The position numbers and the translations under genes were made by a program. The notes under the pieces were generated by a model. That model did not search any database. It was not told the DNA's origin and was given only the letters and a program-made list of their open reading frames with translations. From Tsukamurella paurometabola DSM 20162 (GTDB lineage: Bacteria > Actinomycetota > Actinomycetes > Mycobacteriales > Mycobacteriaceae), in assembly GCF_000092225.1 (NCBI RefSeq), contig NC_014158.1, positions 3,844,001 to 3,908,000 of the forward strand: a stretch of 64,000 nucleotides of DNA. The letters are read 5' to 3'. Below are positions 8,195 through 19,432 of the stretch, in pieces. The stretch's first letter is position 1, and the number at the start of each line of letters is the position of its first letter.

Positions 8195-8298
8195 TCACCG
8201 TACGCCGACACTCTGACATCCCGCCGAACTCGACGGGAGTGTTTTCACAGCCGTCACATTTCTCGATCGTGAATGTCGCAGCACGCTACTGTGGACGA

Positions 8299-9138
8299 AT
8301 GTCGCTGGTCGCACGCAATCTGACGCGGACCTTCAAGCAGCATGTAGCGGTGGCGGATGCCACCCTCACGCTGCCGCCGGGGCGGATCACCGGACTCGTC
8401 GGGCCGAACGGCGCGGGTAAGACGACTCTGCTGCTGATGCTGGCGGGCCTGCTCCGACCGTCGAGCGGCACCCTCGAACTCGACGGTGCGCCAATCGTCC
8501 CTGAGGACCTCCGTACTCGCGTCGGATGGATGCCGGACGTGTTCGGCACGTGGGACTCCCTCACTCCCACTGAGATCCTCACCACCTTCGCCAAGCTCTA
8601 CGGCATGCCCACGGGCGCGGCGACGGCGCGGGCACGCGAGCTGCTGGAACGCGTGCACCTCGCCGAGTTCGCCGACCGGCCGGCGCAAGTGCTCTCCCGC
8701 GGGCAGAAGCAACGCCTCGGATTCGCGCGCGCGATGGTGCACTCGCCGCCGATCCTGCTGCTCGACGAGCCCGCCTCCGGCATGGACCCGCGGTCCAGGT
8801 TCGAGCTGCGCGATTCGCTGCGCGCGCTCGCCGACGGCGGCTGTGCGGTGCTGGTCTCCTCGCACATCCTCTCCGAGCTCGGCGAGATGGTCGACGATGT
8901 CGTGATGATGGCGCGCGGCCGCACCGAACCGCCGCCGGAGAACACGCGGAGCACGTGGCGCATCCGGCAGCTCGGCGAACCGGCCGGGGCCGGAACCTTT
9001 CTCACCTTCGATACCGAGGCCGACGCGGCGGCGCACCTGGCGCAGCAGATCGCCGGTGGGGTGCACGTGGTGGAGTTCGCCCGTGCCACCAACGCCCTGG
9101 AGGATTCGTACTTCGCACTGGAGGCCGATCGCACATGA
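8299..9138 (+). CDS. ABC exporter ATPase (ABC-2 type)
   Basis: A 279-residue ATPase with Walker A GPNGAGKTT near residue 38, signature LSRGQKQRL near residue 134, Walker B ILLLDEPASGMDP and H-loop SSH. The C-terminal extension of about 70 residues is typical of exporters of the CcmA/DrrA group. It is paired with the membrane protein at 9135 through an ATGA overlap. The ATG at 8299 has a TACTGT -10-like element ending 6 nt upstream, so the transcript may be leaderless. Cargo unknown. Confidence 0.9.
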   Translation: MSLVARNLTRTFKQHVAVADATLTLPPGRITGLVGPNGAGKTTLLLMLAGLLRPSSGTLELDGAPIVPEDLRTRVGWMPDVFGTWDSLTPTEILTTFAKLYGMPTGAATARARELLERVHLAEFADRPAQVLSRGQKQRLGFARAMVHSPPILLLDEPASGMDPRSRFELRDSLRALADGGCAVLVSSHILSELGEMVDDVVMMARGRTEPPPENTRSTWRIRQLGEPAGAGTFLTFDTEADAAAHLAQQIAGGVHVVEFARATNALEDSYFALEADRT

Positions 9139-10247
9139 GCCGCTTCACGAATTGGTGGCGGACCGTCGGCGTGCTCGTCGGGTTGGAGCTGCGCCAGCGC
9201 ACCCGCGCCACCCGCTGGCGCGTCCTGCTCGGTGCCTTCTTCCTGGCGGTGGCCCTGGTGGTATTCGCCTCCCGCTGGTTCAGCGCGACGGGGAACAACG
9301 GCACCCCGGGCGACGAGTGGGGCACCAATCTCTACTTTTTCGTCCTCGGATTCGTCGGCTTCCTGGGCCTGGTGATCTCCCCGACGATGACGGCCACGTC
9401 GATCAACGGCGATCGCAAGGACGCCACCCTCGCCGTCGTCCAGGCCACGCCGGCGAGTGGACTGCAGCTCGCGATGGGAAAGCTGCTCGGCGCCTGGGTC
9501 GCATCGTGCGCGCTGCTGGCGATCTCGACGCCGTTCCTGGTGTGGGCCGTGGTCGAGGCGCCGTACCCGGTGTGGCGATCGATCCTCGGCATCGTGGTGG
9601 TTGCACTGCTATTCCTCGCCTACTGCGGCATCGGGCTGGGCTTCTCGGCCCTTTTCGCCCGGCCGATCGGTTCCGCCGCCATCACCCAGCTGACGATGTT
9701 GTTCCTGCTCATCGGGCTTCCCGCGGTCGCCGCGGTGCTCATTCCGACCACCACCGAGCGGGTGACCACGATCAGCACCGAATGGGACTACGACCGCGAC
9801 ACCGGCCGCTCGACCTGCCGTGAGTACCCGTACACCCGGGAGGTCGCGCACACGAACCGCATCTGGTGGATCGTCGCCCCCAACGCGCTGGTGGTCGTAG
9901 CGGACTCGGCGAGCGCGAACGATCCCGGGCGGTCCGAGACCTGGTTCAGATCCCCCTACGGGGACGGGCGCGTTCTGCAGCGCGAGACCGCACTGGGCGA
10001 AGTCGCCGATGCCGCGGCGGCCTTCCGCGCGGGCGAGCGGATCCCGCCGGAGCGGCGTTGTGCCACCGACTCTCCCTCCGGCACCGGTGACTATTACGGC
10101 TATCGCGATGACCTGTCCGCGGTCGGAAGCACCTGGTACTGGGGACTGCTGGCGAACCTGGCACTCGGCGGAATCGGGCTGGCCTTCGCCGCCCGCCGCC
10201 TGCGGGTTCCGGCGGGGAACCTGCCACGGGGCGTGCGTATCGCCTGA
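9135..10247 (+). CDS. ABC-2 type exporter permease
   Basis: A 370-residue membrane protein with an N-terminal helix, four to five central helices (residues about 65-200), a long extracytoplasmic domain (about residues 210-330) containing several charged and Cys residues, and a final helix near residue 345. This fits an ABC-2 transporter subunit with a large outer loop, partner of the ATPase at 8299-9138. The start overlaps the ATPase stop. The loop CREYPYTREVAH has no motif I recognise. Confidence 0.85.
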   Translation: MSRFTNWWRTVGVLVGLELRQRTRATRWRVLLGAFFLAVALVVFASRWFSATGNNGTPGDEWGTNLYFFVLGFVGFLGLVISPTMTATSINGDRKDATLAVVQATPASGLQLAMGKLLGAWVASCALLAISTPFLVWAVVEAPYPVWRSILGIVVVALLFLAYCGIGLGFSALFARPIGSAAITQLTMLFLLIGLPAVAAVLIPTTTERVTTISTEWDYDRDTGRSTCREYPYTREVAHTNRIWWIVAPNALVVVADSASANDPGRSETWFRSPYGDGRVLQRETALGEVADAAAAFRAGERIPPERRCATDSPSGTGDYYGYRDDLSAVGSTWYWGLLANLALGGIGLAFAARRLRVPAGNLPRGVRIA

Positions 10248-10285
10248 GACCCGACTCCATGTGCGTTACCCTCGAAAGCGCACAC

Positions 10286-12971
<2,686 letters not shown>

Positions 12972-12981
12972 CCTGAGGGTC

Positions 12982-13824
12982 ATGCAACACCTGCCCCTGC
13001 CCGGATCCGGCGAGACGCCGGTGCGCGTGATGACCATCGCCGGCTCCGATTCCGGCGGCGCCGCGGGCCTGCAATCGGACCTGCGGACCTTTGCGCTCAC
13101 CGGGGTGCACGGCACCAGCGCCGTGACCGCCGTGACCGTGCAGAACAGCCTGGGAGTCACCGGTTTCCACGCGATTCCGCCGGAAACGGTGGCGGGTCAG
13201 ATCCTCGCGGTGGTGGCTGATATCGGGGTGAGCGGCGTGAAGACGGGGATGCTCGCGAACGCCGGCATCATCGACGCCATCGCCGGGACCGCCGCCGATG
13301 TGGGTATCGGCGAGCACATCCCGTTCCTCGTGGACCCGGTGTGTGCCTCGCAGCACGGCGATCCGCTGCTCTCGCCGGAGGCGCTGGACACACTGCTGCG
13401 GCGACTGTTCCCGCTGGCGTGGGTGGTCACCCCGAACCTCGATGAGGTGCGGCTGATCACCGGGATCGAGGTGATCGACGATGCCACGCAGCGCGACGCC
13501 GCTCGCGCGCTGCACGATCTGGGTCCGCGATGGGCGCTGGTCAAGGGCGGACATCTGCGAACCGCGGTCACCAGCACCGACGTGCTCTACGACGGCACCG
13601 ACTTCGTGGAGTTCGAGGCCCAGCGGATCGATACCCGCCACGATCACGGTGCGGGCGACACCCTGGGCGCGGCCGCCGTATGCGCGCTCGCGCACGGCCG
13701 ATCCGTGCCCGAGGCGATCGCCTTCGGCAAGGAGTGGGTGACCCGTTCGCTGGCCGCCGCGTACCCGGTCGGTGCGGGCCACGGCCCCGTCAATGCTTCG
13801 TGGCGGTTGCGCCCGGACGCTTGA
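12982..13824 (+). CDS. thiD: Hydroxymethylpyrimidine (phosphate) kinase, copy 2
   Basis: A 280-residue paralogue of the gene just upstream, 10 bp away and in the same orientation. It keeps [52 protein letters not shown] and [12 protein letters not shown], so it looks catalytically intact. The two copies share motif order and long identical stretches, indicating tandem duplication followed by divergence. One copy may have specialised, for example in kinase versus HMP salvage, but nothing in the sequence decides this. The 3' end overlaps the convergent gene at 13790 by 35 bp. Confidence 0.93.
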   Translation: MQHLPLPGSGETPVRVMTIAGSDSGGAAGLQSDLRTFALTGVHGTSAVTAVTVQNSLGVTGFHAIPPETVAGQILAVVADIGVSGVKTGMLANAGIIDAIAGTAADVGIGEHIPFLVDPVCASQHGDPLLSPEALDTLLRRLFPLAWVVTPNLDEVRLITGIEVIDDATQRDAARALHDLGPRWALVKGGHLRTAVTSTDVLYDGTDFVEFEAQRIDTRHDHGAGDTLGAAAVCALAHGRSVPEAIAFGKEWVTRSLAAAYPVGAGHGPVNASWRLRPDA

Positions 13825-14998
13825 GCATCGCCAACCGGTTCATCGCCACCACGATCAGCGGCAGCGCCAGCACCACGATGATCAGGCGCAAGCTCTGCAC
13901 GGTCGCGATCAATGCCATGTTCGCATCGCCGCTGCCCGCGGCGCTGGCGACGACCGCATTGATCCCGCCCGGTGTGGTCGCGAGGTAGGCGTCGGCGAGC
14001 GGCACCCCGGTGATCCGGGCGGCCGCCGCGGCCAGCAACGCCACGACACCGCACAGGAAGAGGATGCCCACACCGATGGCTGGCAGCAGGTGCGCGAGCC
14101 GGCGGAGCATCCGTCGGTCGAACATGAGCCCCACTTCCAGGCCCACGACGATCAGCAGCAGTTCCTTGAACGCACCCTGCGGGGCGAAGCCGCGGGTGAG
14201 TTGGGCGCCGCCGATCACGGCGGCCACCAGCATCGGACCGATCAGGCCGCCGCCCGGCAATCGGAGTTTGCGGCCGAGCCACATGCCCACGATGGCGAAA
14301 ACGATCGCGATCGACAGGCCGGCGATCTGGTCGCCTCGTCCCACGATCTGCAGATCCGTGACACGTTGCCGCGAGGTGGCCGCGGCGGTACCGGCGAGCG
14401 CCGTCATCACGAACGGGGCGGTGAGGCTCACTAGCAGCACTCGGGAGTACTGCATCACGCCCACCACGTCTTTGCGGGCACCGAGCTCGTCGCACAGGGT
14501 GACCACCGCCGATGATCCACCGACCATGAGCCCCAGAGTCGCGGTCCGCTGGTCGAGGGCGGTCACGGCGCGGCTGAGCGCCCACGCGGTGAACATCGAC
14601 AGCACGATGGTCAAGACCGAGATCAGCAGGAAGGGCGCGATCACCGGCCCGACGGTGCGGATGGCCTCGAGGTTGAGGTAGCTGCCGAGCATGACGCCGA
14701 TGAAGGCCTGCGTCCACTTGCTCGCGTCGGCGGGGACGGAGATCTCCCGGCCCAGGGCGATCCGCAACCCGGCCCCGAGGGCGAGGGCCGCGAGCAACGA
14801 CGGTGCCGGTACCCCGAAGAGCGCGGCCAGTTCGGCCGCGACCCAGGCGACGAGCACGACCGCGAGGTAGCGGGGGACGCGCCCGGTGCACGCCTTCGTG
14901 AGCCGACTCGCGCGGGTCGGGGTAGGCCGCTCGGCGGCGCCGGACGAATCGGCGGTCGCCGGCGGCACCTCCTCGACGACGGGCGGCTGCGCGGTCAC
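13790..14998 (-). CDS. AbrB-family membrane protein (AbrB duplication, PF05145 type)
   Basis: A 402-residue polytopic protein with roughly ten hydrophobic helices and the internally duplicated AbrB/ammonia-monooxygenase-like pattern: GVPAPSLLAALALGAGLR in the first half and LPGGGLIGPMLVAAVIGG in the second. A long hydrophilic N-terminus of about 35 residues precedes the first helix. Function is not established for this family; transporter roles have been proposed. The GTG start at 14998 is only weakly supported because the AGGAAG in front is very close to it. Confidence 0.8.
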   Translation of the reverse strand: MTAQPPVVEEVPPATADSSGAAERPTPTRASRLTKACTGRVPRYLAVVLVAWVAAELAALFGVPAPSLLAALALGAGLRIALGREISVPADASKWTQAFIGVMLGSYLNLEAIRTVGPVIAPFLLISVLTIVLSMFTAWALSRAVTALDQRTATLGLMVGGSSAVVTLCDELGARKDVVGVMQYSRVLLVSLTAPFVMTALAGTAAATSRQRVTDLQIVGRGDQIAGLSIAIVFAIVGMWLGRKLRLPGGGLIGPMLVAAVIGGAQLTRGFAPQGAFKELLLIVVGLEVGLMFDRRMLRRLAHLLPAIGVGILFLCGVVALLAAAAARITGVPLADAYLATTPGGINAVVASAAGSGDANMALIATVQSLRLIIVVLALPLIVVAMNRLAMLKRPGATATKH

Positions 14999-15119
14999 CC
15001 TTCCTATGTAGCACTGCGAACGATCTATCGAAAGGTGGCGGGACGGAAGTTCACGTGATCCTCACATGGGCCATGGCGTGCGTTTTTCCGCACGCCGTAC
15101 GGCGACGCGGGTCACATCG

Positions 15120-15890
15120 TCAGGCGTCGCGGCGCGTGATGAGGGCGACGGAACCGACCCATAGCAGTCCGATCACCACGATGAGGTAGACCAGCGACCC
15201 GACGGGTGGCCATGGGAAGTCGATCGCCGATGTCGCCGTCGCGGTGCCGAGGAAGTTCTCGAAGTTCGTCATCGGAAGGTACGGCGCCGCACCTCGGGTC
15301 TGCGGGACCGTGACGATGACGGACTCGACCACCATCATGTACGCGAGGAGCAGCGTGATGGCACCGGCGGCATTGCGGACCGCGGTGCCCACGGCGAGGC
15401 CCAGTGTCGAGGCGAGGGCCGCGGCGATCGGCAGCGTGATGTACACACTGGCGCCGTCACCGAAGGGTGAGAATCCGGCGCCGCCTCCGCCGAGGATGAG
15501 GAACACCGCCATCGCCACCACTTCCGCGAGGAAGAAGGCCACCGCGCAGACCACGCCCACGACGACGGTCTTGGCGACGAGCGCCACCGGCCGATGCGAG
15601 ACCGCGAGGAAGGTGGTGCGGATGGTGTTGAACCGGATCTCGCTGGTCACCGACAGGATGCCGATCACCGCCGAGAAGATCACTGCGATGCCGGGGATGC
15701 CGCCCAGCCCGGTGAACGGGGCGAGAGCCAGATGGATCCCGTCTTCGGTCGTGGACTCGCTGTTGCGGGTCACGAGCGCGACGAGCACCACGATGAACAG
15801 GCCGAAGGCGATCGACGCCGCCAGTGTCCACCTGGTAGCGCGGACGGTGGACAGTTTGACCCACTCGGCGCGGGCGGCACGCACGATCAT
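15120..15890 (-). CDS. ABC-2 type transporter permease
   Basis: A 256-residue membrane protein with about six helices, starting MIVRAARAEWVKLSTVRATRWT. The EWxKL..VR..RW pattern is typical of actinobacterial ABC-2 permeases partnered with antibiotic/lantibiotic-type exporters. It ends in a short basic tail. It follows the ATPase at 15887 through an ATGA overlap and is the second gene of a two-gene exporter. Cargo unknown. Confidence 0.87.
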   Translation of the reverse strand: MIVRAARAEWVKLSTVRATRWTLAASIAFGLFIVVLVALVTRNSESTTEDGIHLALAPFTGLGGIPGIAVIFSAVIGILSVTSEIRFNTIRTTFLAVSHRPVALVAKTVVVGVVCAVAFFLAEVVAMAVFLILGGGGAGFSPFGDGASVYITLPIAAALASTLGLAVGTAVRNAAGAITLLLAYMMVVESVIVTVPQTRGAAPYLPMTNFENFLGTATATSAIDFPWPPVGSLVYLIVVIGLLWVGSVALITRRDA

Positions 15891-16825
15891 GCGGCACCTC
15901 CCAGGCCCCGGTACTCCACGGCACCACCGGTGAGCTGCATGAAAACCTGCTCCAGCGAACTCGTCTGCGGCGCGAGTTCACTGAGCGGCAGTCCCGCGGC
16001 GGCCGCGATCTCTCCGACCGCGTCACTGGTCGCTCCCTGCACGGTGAGCACGGTGCGGCCACCACCTCCGGGCGCCGGTTCCGCCGCGACCGCCACGTTC
16101 AGGCCGCGGGCGGTGAGCGCCTCGGCGAGTTCCTTCTCCCGCGGACTGCGCACGCGCACCGCGTGTTCCGAGTTCTGCGCGATGAAGTCGGCCATGGTGC
16201 CGTTCCACACCAGGTGGCCGCGTCCCACGATCACCACATCATCAGCGGTAAGGGCCATCTCGGCCAGTAGGTGACTGGAGACGAACACTGTGCGTCCCTG
16301 CGCCGCCAGCGATTTCATGAACGTGCGCACCCACACGATGCCCTCGGGGTCGAGACCGTTCACCGGCTCGTCGAACATGAGTACCGGCGGATCTCCGAGC
16401 AGCGCACCGGCGATGCCGAGTCGCTGCGACATGCCGAGGGAGAAGCCGCCGGCCTTCTTATCGGCCACATCGGACAGGCCCACCATCGCCAGACACTCGT
16501 CGGCACGACTCGCCGGGAGCCCGCTTGCGGCGGCCATCCACCGCAGGTGATTGCGCGCGGTGCGATTGGGGTGCACCCATTTCGCATCGAGCAGTGCGCC
16601 CACCTGGGTGAGCGGTCGGTCGATGGCGGCGTAGTCGCGGCCGTCGATGGTCGCCGTGCCCGCAGTCGGACGATCGAGGCCGAGGATGCACCGCATCGTC
16701 GTCGACTTGCCCGCACCGTTCGGGCCGAGGAATCCGGTCACCCGGCCGGGCCGCACCGCGAACGACAGGTCGTTGACCGCTTGCACGGCCCCGTACGTTT
16801 TCGTGAGCCCCGAGACTTCGATCAT
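15887..16825 (-). CDS. ABC exporter ATPase (multidrug/bacitracin type)
   Basis: A 312-residue ATPase: Walker A GPNGAGKST near residue 38, signature FSLGMSQRL near residue 133, Walker B VLMFDEPVNGLDP and H-loop SSH. Residues 220-312 form the C-terminal accessory domain common in BcrA-like ATPases (VRVRSPREKELAEAL and SLEQVFMQLT near the end). It is first in the minus-strand exporter operon; the promoter must lie in the 195-bp gap to the divergent LuxR gene. Confidence 0.9.
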   Translation of the reverse strand: MIEVSGLTKTYGAVQAVNDLSFAVRPGRVTGFLGPNGAGKSTTMRCILGLDRPTAGTATIDGRDYAAIDRPLTQVGALLDAKWVHPNRTARNHLRWMAAASGLPASRADECLAMVGLSDVADKKAGGFSLGMSQRLGIAGALLGDPPVLMFDEPVNGLDPEGIVWVRTFMKSLAAQGRTVFVSSHLLAEMALTADDVVIVGRGHLVWNGTMADFIAQNSEHAVRVRSPREKELAEALTARGLNVAVAAEPAPGGGGRTVLTVQGATSDAVGEIAAAAGLPLSELAPQTSSLEQVFMQLTGGAVEYRGLGGAA

Positions 16826-16949
16826 GAATTCACGCTAGCAACCGGCGGCCGCCTCCGCCGGTGCCTGACGACTGCTGGTGCGCGGCGATGTGGGTGCCGC
16901 TTGCGCCGATCTGCCCGGTCGGCCCGCGTCTACACGCCCCGACCTGCAC

Positions 16950-16976
16950 GATTCGGACCACGTGCGAGATTCGGAC
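16950..16976. repeat. Direct repeat GATTCGGAC, 18-bp period
   Basis: Two copies of GATTCGGAC at 16950-16958 and 16968-16976 lie between the divergent exporter and GAF-LuxR genes. The 18-bp period does not equal two full helix turns exactly. It could be a tandem regulator site for the LuxR-type protein starting at 17021, but no partner motif is known to me. Confidence 0.35.
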
Positions 16977-17020
16977 ATGTCATGATGATTCACCTGATGT
17001 CGTAACCCCGGAGACCGTTC

Positions 17021-17881
17021 ATGACCGCCCGCCCCGCCGGCCTCGCGCCGGTCGTCGATCTCGACGGGGCGAGGGCGACCCTTCACACCATTCGCACTCG
17101 AACCGAACTTCCGGTGTCCTTCGTCGGTCTCGTCGACGCCGACCGGGTGATCCTCAGTGGCGGGGTCGGTCTCCGCACCACGGCACTCGACGGTCTGCCC
17201 GTCGCACGGGGCGCCGGGCTCGGCGGGCATGTCCTGCGCACCGGACGGCCCACGGCGGTCACGGACTACAGCACTGCGGGCATCACTCAGCACTATCACG
17301 CGCACGTGGCGGCAGAAGGACTGCGCTCGATGGTCGCGATGCCGCTCACGGTGAACCACACGGTGCGCGCCGTGTTCTACGCCGCCGACCGCCGCGAATG
17401 CACACTCGGAGACACCGTACTCGGCGCGGTATCGAGCACCGTCCGAGAACTTGCTCAGGAGTTGCGGATCCGTGAGGAGGTCGAGCGCCGGGTGCAGTAC
17501 GCCGAGGCCGCGGCGGCCGAGCGCACCGGTCTCGGCGGCGTCGACCGGGAGCTGTTGCGGGAGGTCTTCTCAGAGCTGCGCACGATCGCCGGGGAGATCG
17601 CCGACGGTGCCGTGCGCGCCCGGTTGGAGTCGGCGTGCGGGCGCATCTCCAGGCTCGGCCGCCATGCCGACGAAGCACCGCCCGAGCGACCGCTCACCGC
17701 ACGCGAGGTGGATGTTCTCGCCCAGGTAGCCCTCGGCTGCACCAACGCCGAGGTTGCGCAGCGACTGTCGATCGGCGCCGAGACGGTGAAGGCGTACCTG
17801 CGCAGCGCGGGCCAGAAGCTGGGCACCCGGACGCGCTTCGAATCGGTCACGCGAGCCCGCAGCCTGGGGCTTCTGCCGTGA
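17021..17881 (+). CDS. GAF-domain LuxR-type transcriptional regulator
   Basis: A 286-residue regulator. Residues about 15-150 form a GAF sensory domain (LPVSFVGLVDADRVILSGG, RSMVAMPLTVNHTVRAVFY), followed by a helical linker and a C-terminal LuxR helix-turn-helix (PLTAREVDVLAQVALGCTN, AEVAQRLSIGAETVKAYL, residues about 225-285). This is the architecture of actinobacterial GAF-LuxR activators found beside aromatic-acid catabolism or transport genes. The MHS transporter gene starts 91 bp downstream, so it is the likely target. The inducer is unknown. Confidence 0.86.
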   Translation: MTARPAGLAPVVDLDGARATLHTIRTRTELPVSFVGLVDADRVILSGGVGLRTTALDGLPVARGAGLGGHVLRTGRPTAVTDYSTAGITQHYHAHVAAEGLRSMVAMPLTVNHTVRAVFYAADRRECTLGDTVLGAVSSTVRELAQELRIREEVERRVQYAEAAAAERTGLGGVDRELLREVFSELRTIAGEIADGAVRARLESACGRISRLGRHADEAPPERPLTAREVDVLAQVALGCTNAEVAQRLSIGAETVKAYLRSAGQKLGTRTRFESVTRARSLGLLP

Positions 17882-17892
17882 GTACAGGCGGC

Positions 17893-17910
17893 TACCCCCT
17901 TTCGGGGGTA
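17893..17910. repeat. Inverted repeat / hairpin after the LuxR gene
   Basis: TACCCCC-TTTC-GGGGGTA gives a perfect 7-bp stem with a 4-nt loop starting 12 bp past the LuxR gene stop. It may act as a terminator hairpin or as a palindromic operator for the transporter promoter. No T-run follows. The 8-nt gap between its TACCC and GGGTA arms differs from the N5 spacing of RicR sites. Confidence 0.55.
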
Positions 17911-17917
17911 CCGCTGA

Positions 17918-17933
17918 TGTGACCGCTGTCACT
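17918..17933. promoter_or_regulatory. CRP/GlxR-type operator upstream of the MHS transporter
   Basis: TGTGA-N6-TCACT, 9 of 10 consensus positions, lies 38 bp upstream of the transporter start codon. GlxR/CRP control of carbon-source uptake is well established in Corynebacteriales, so cAMP-dependent control of this transporter is plausible. It sits 7 bp after the inverted repeat at 17893. Confidence 0.55.
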
Positions 17934-17971
17934 ACGTTTCTGGCACGTCCTTTCGACCCCCAGGAGCGAAG

Positions 17972-19369
17972 TTGAGCGCACGCGAACTCCCCACTGTCCC
18001 GAAGCCCCGGCTCCGCCGGGTCGCGATGGCCAGCTCGATCGGCACCACGATCGAGTTCTACGACTTCTTCATCTACGGCACCGCCGCCGCGCTGGTGTTC
18101 CCGACGATCTTCTTCTCGAACATGAGCCCGGGTGTGGCGACGATGGCCTCGTTCGCCACGTTCGCCGTCGCCTTCTTCGCCCGGCCAGTGGGCGCGATCC
18201 TGTTCGGGCACTTCGGCGATCGGATCGGCCGCAAGCGAACGCTGGTGTGGACCCTGCTCATCATGGGCTTCGCGACCGTCGTCATCGGGCTGCTGCCCGG
18301 CAGCGAGACCGGCGTCTTCGGGCTGTTTCCGAACGGCATCGGCACGCTGGCGCCCGTGCTGCTCGTGGTGATGCGCTTCCTCCAGGGCTTCGCGGTGGGC
18401 GGCGAATGGGCCGGCGCCACGCTGCTGACCGCCGAATACGCCCCGAAGGGGCAGCGCGGTAAGTTCGCCATGTACCCGCAGCTGGGTCCGGCCTTCGCGT
18501 TCTTCCTCTCCAGTGGCACCTTCCTGCTGTTCACCGTGACCGCGGGCAACACCAAGGATGCCGACAGTGCCTTCATGACGATCGGCTGGCGCGTGCCCTT
18601 CCTGCTCTCGGCACTGCTGGTGCTGGTGGGCCTGTGGGTGCGTCTCACCGTCGAAGAGACTCCGGTGTTCACCGAGGTCCGCAAGCGCGCGATGCAGGAG
18701 ATCCACCGCACTAAGCTGCCCTTCCTGGATGCGATCCGCTTCCAGTGGAAGGAGATCCTGATCGCCGGTGGCGCGCTGGCCTCGCTCTTCTCGCTGTTCT
18801 ACATGGGCACCGCATTCCTCACGAACTACGCGACGAAGAATCTCGGCTTCCCGCGCACCACTGTGCTGGCGATGGGAATGGTGGCCGCGGTGTTCTTCGG
18901 TCTCTCGATCGCCGCCTCGGCCGTGTACTCGGACACGATCGGGCGGCGCAAGGTGATCATGACCTCGTGTGCACTGGCGGTGGTGTGGGCTCTGGTCCTG
19001 TTCCCGATTCTCGACACCAAGAACCTGGCGATGTACGCACTCGGCCTGATCGGCACGCTGGTGATCTTCGGGATCGCGTACGGCCCGGCCGGTGCGGCGC
19101 TGCCGGAGATGTTCCACGAGCGCTACCGCTACACCGGGGCGGGTCTCGGCTACAACCTCGCCGGCATACTCGGTGGCGCGATCCCGCCGCTGATCGCCGC
19201 CAAGCTGGTCGAGGAGGGCCACGTGCTGTGGGTGGGCGTGATGCTCGCCGGGCTGTCCGCCGTGAGCGTGCTGTGTTGCTACCTCATGGTCGAGACCAAG
19301 GATCACGACATCGTCGAGACCGCGGAAGAGCCCGCCCCGACGGGAGATGACGATCTGGCCTCGGTCTGA
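17972..19369 (+). CDS. MHS-family major facilitator transporter
   Basis: A 465-residue, 12-helix proton symporter of the metabolite:H+ symporter family (shikimate, alpha-ketoglutarate, proline-betaine relatives). Diagnostic segments are SSIGTTIEFYDFFIYGTA near residue 20, GHFGDRIGRKRTL (loop 2-3 motif), RFLQGFAVGGEWAGATLL, and GAALPEMFHERYRYTGAGLGYN in the second half. It starts with TTG at 17972 preceded by AGGAG. It probably imports an organic acid, but the substrate cannot be read from sequence. The upstream GAF-LuxR gene is the probable regulator. Confidence 0.93.
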   Translation: MSARELPTVPKPRLRRVAMASSIGTTIEFYDFFIYGTAAALVFPTIFFSNMSPGVATMASFATFAVAFFARPVGAILFGHFGDRIGRKRTLVWTLLIMGFATVVIGLLPGSETGVFGLFPNGIGTLAPVLLVVMRFLQGFAVGGEWAGATLLTAEYAPKGQRGKFAMYPQLGPAFAFFLSSGTFLLFTVTAGNTKDADSAFMTIGWRVPFLLSALLVLVGLWVRLTVEETPVFTEVRKRAMQEIHRTKLPFLDAIRFQWKEILIAGGALASLFSLFYMGTAFLTNYATKNLGFPRTTVLAMGMVAAVFFGLSIAASAVYSDTIGRRKVIMTSCALAVVWALVLFPILDTKNLAMYALGLIGTLVIFGIAYGPAGAALPEMFHERYRYTGAGLGYNLAGILGGAIPPLIAAKLVEEGHVLWVGVMLAGLSAVSVLCCYLMVETKDHDIVETAEEPAPTGDDDLASV

Positions 19370-19432
19370 TCCACCGCGTTGATCTGCGGTTCGTGTCGGT
19401 GACGGCGTGGGGCACAGACCTGCTGCACCAGA

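Noticed and set aside
17893-17910. TACCC...GGGTA palindrome as a second RicR copper site
   Set aside because: The arms are 8 nt apart rather than the required 5, and the neighbours (LuxR, MHS transporter) have no copper link.
17570-19306. 578-codon open frame antisense to the LuxR and MHS transporter genes
   Set aside because: It is a codon-bias shadow: very His/Arg/Glu/Gln-rich with no domain, while the opposite strand carries two clear genes.
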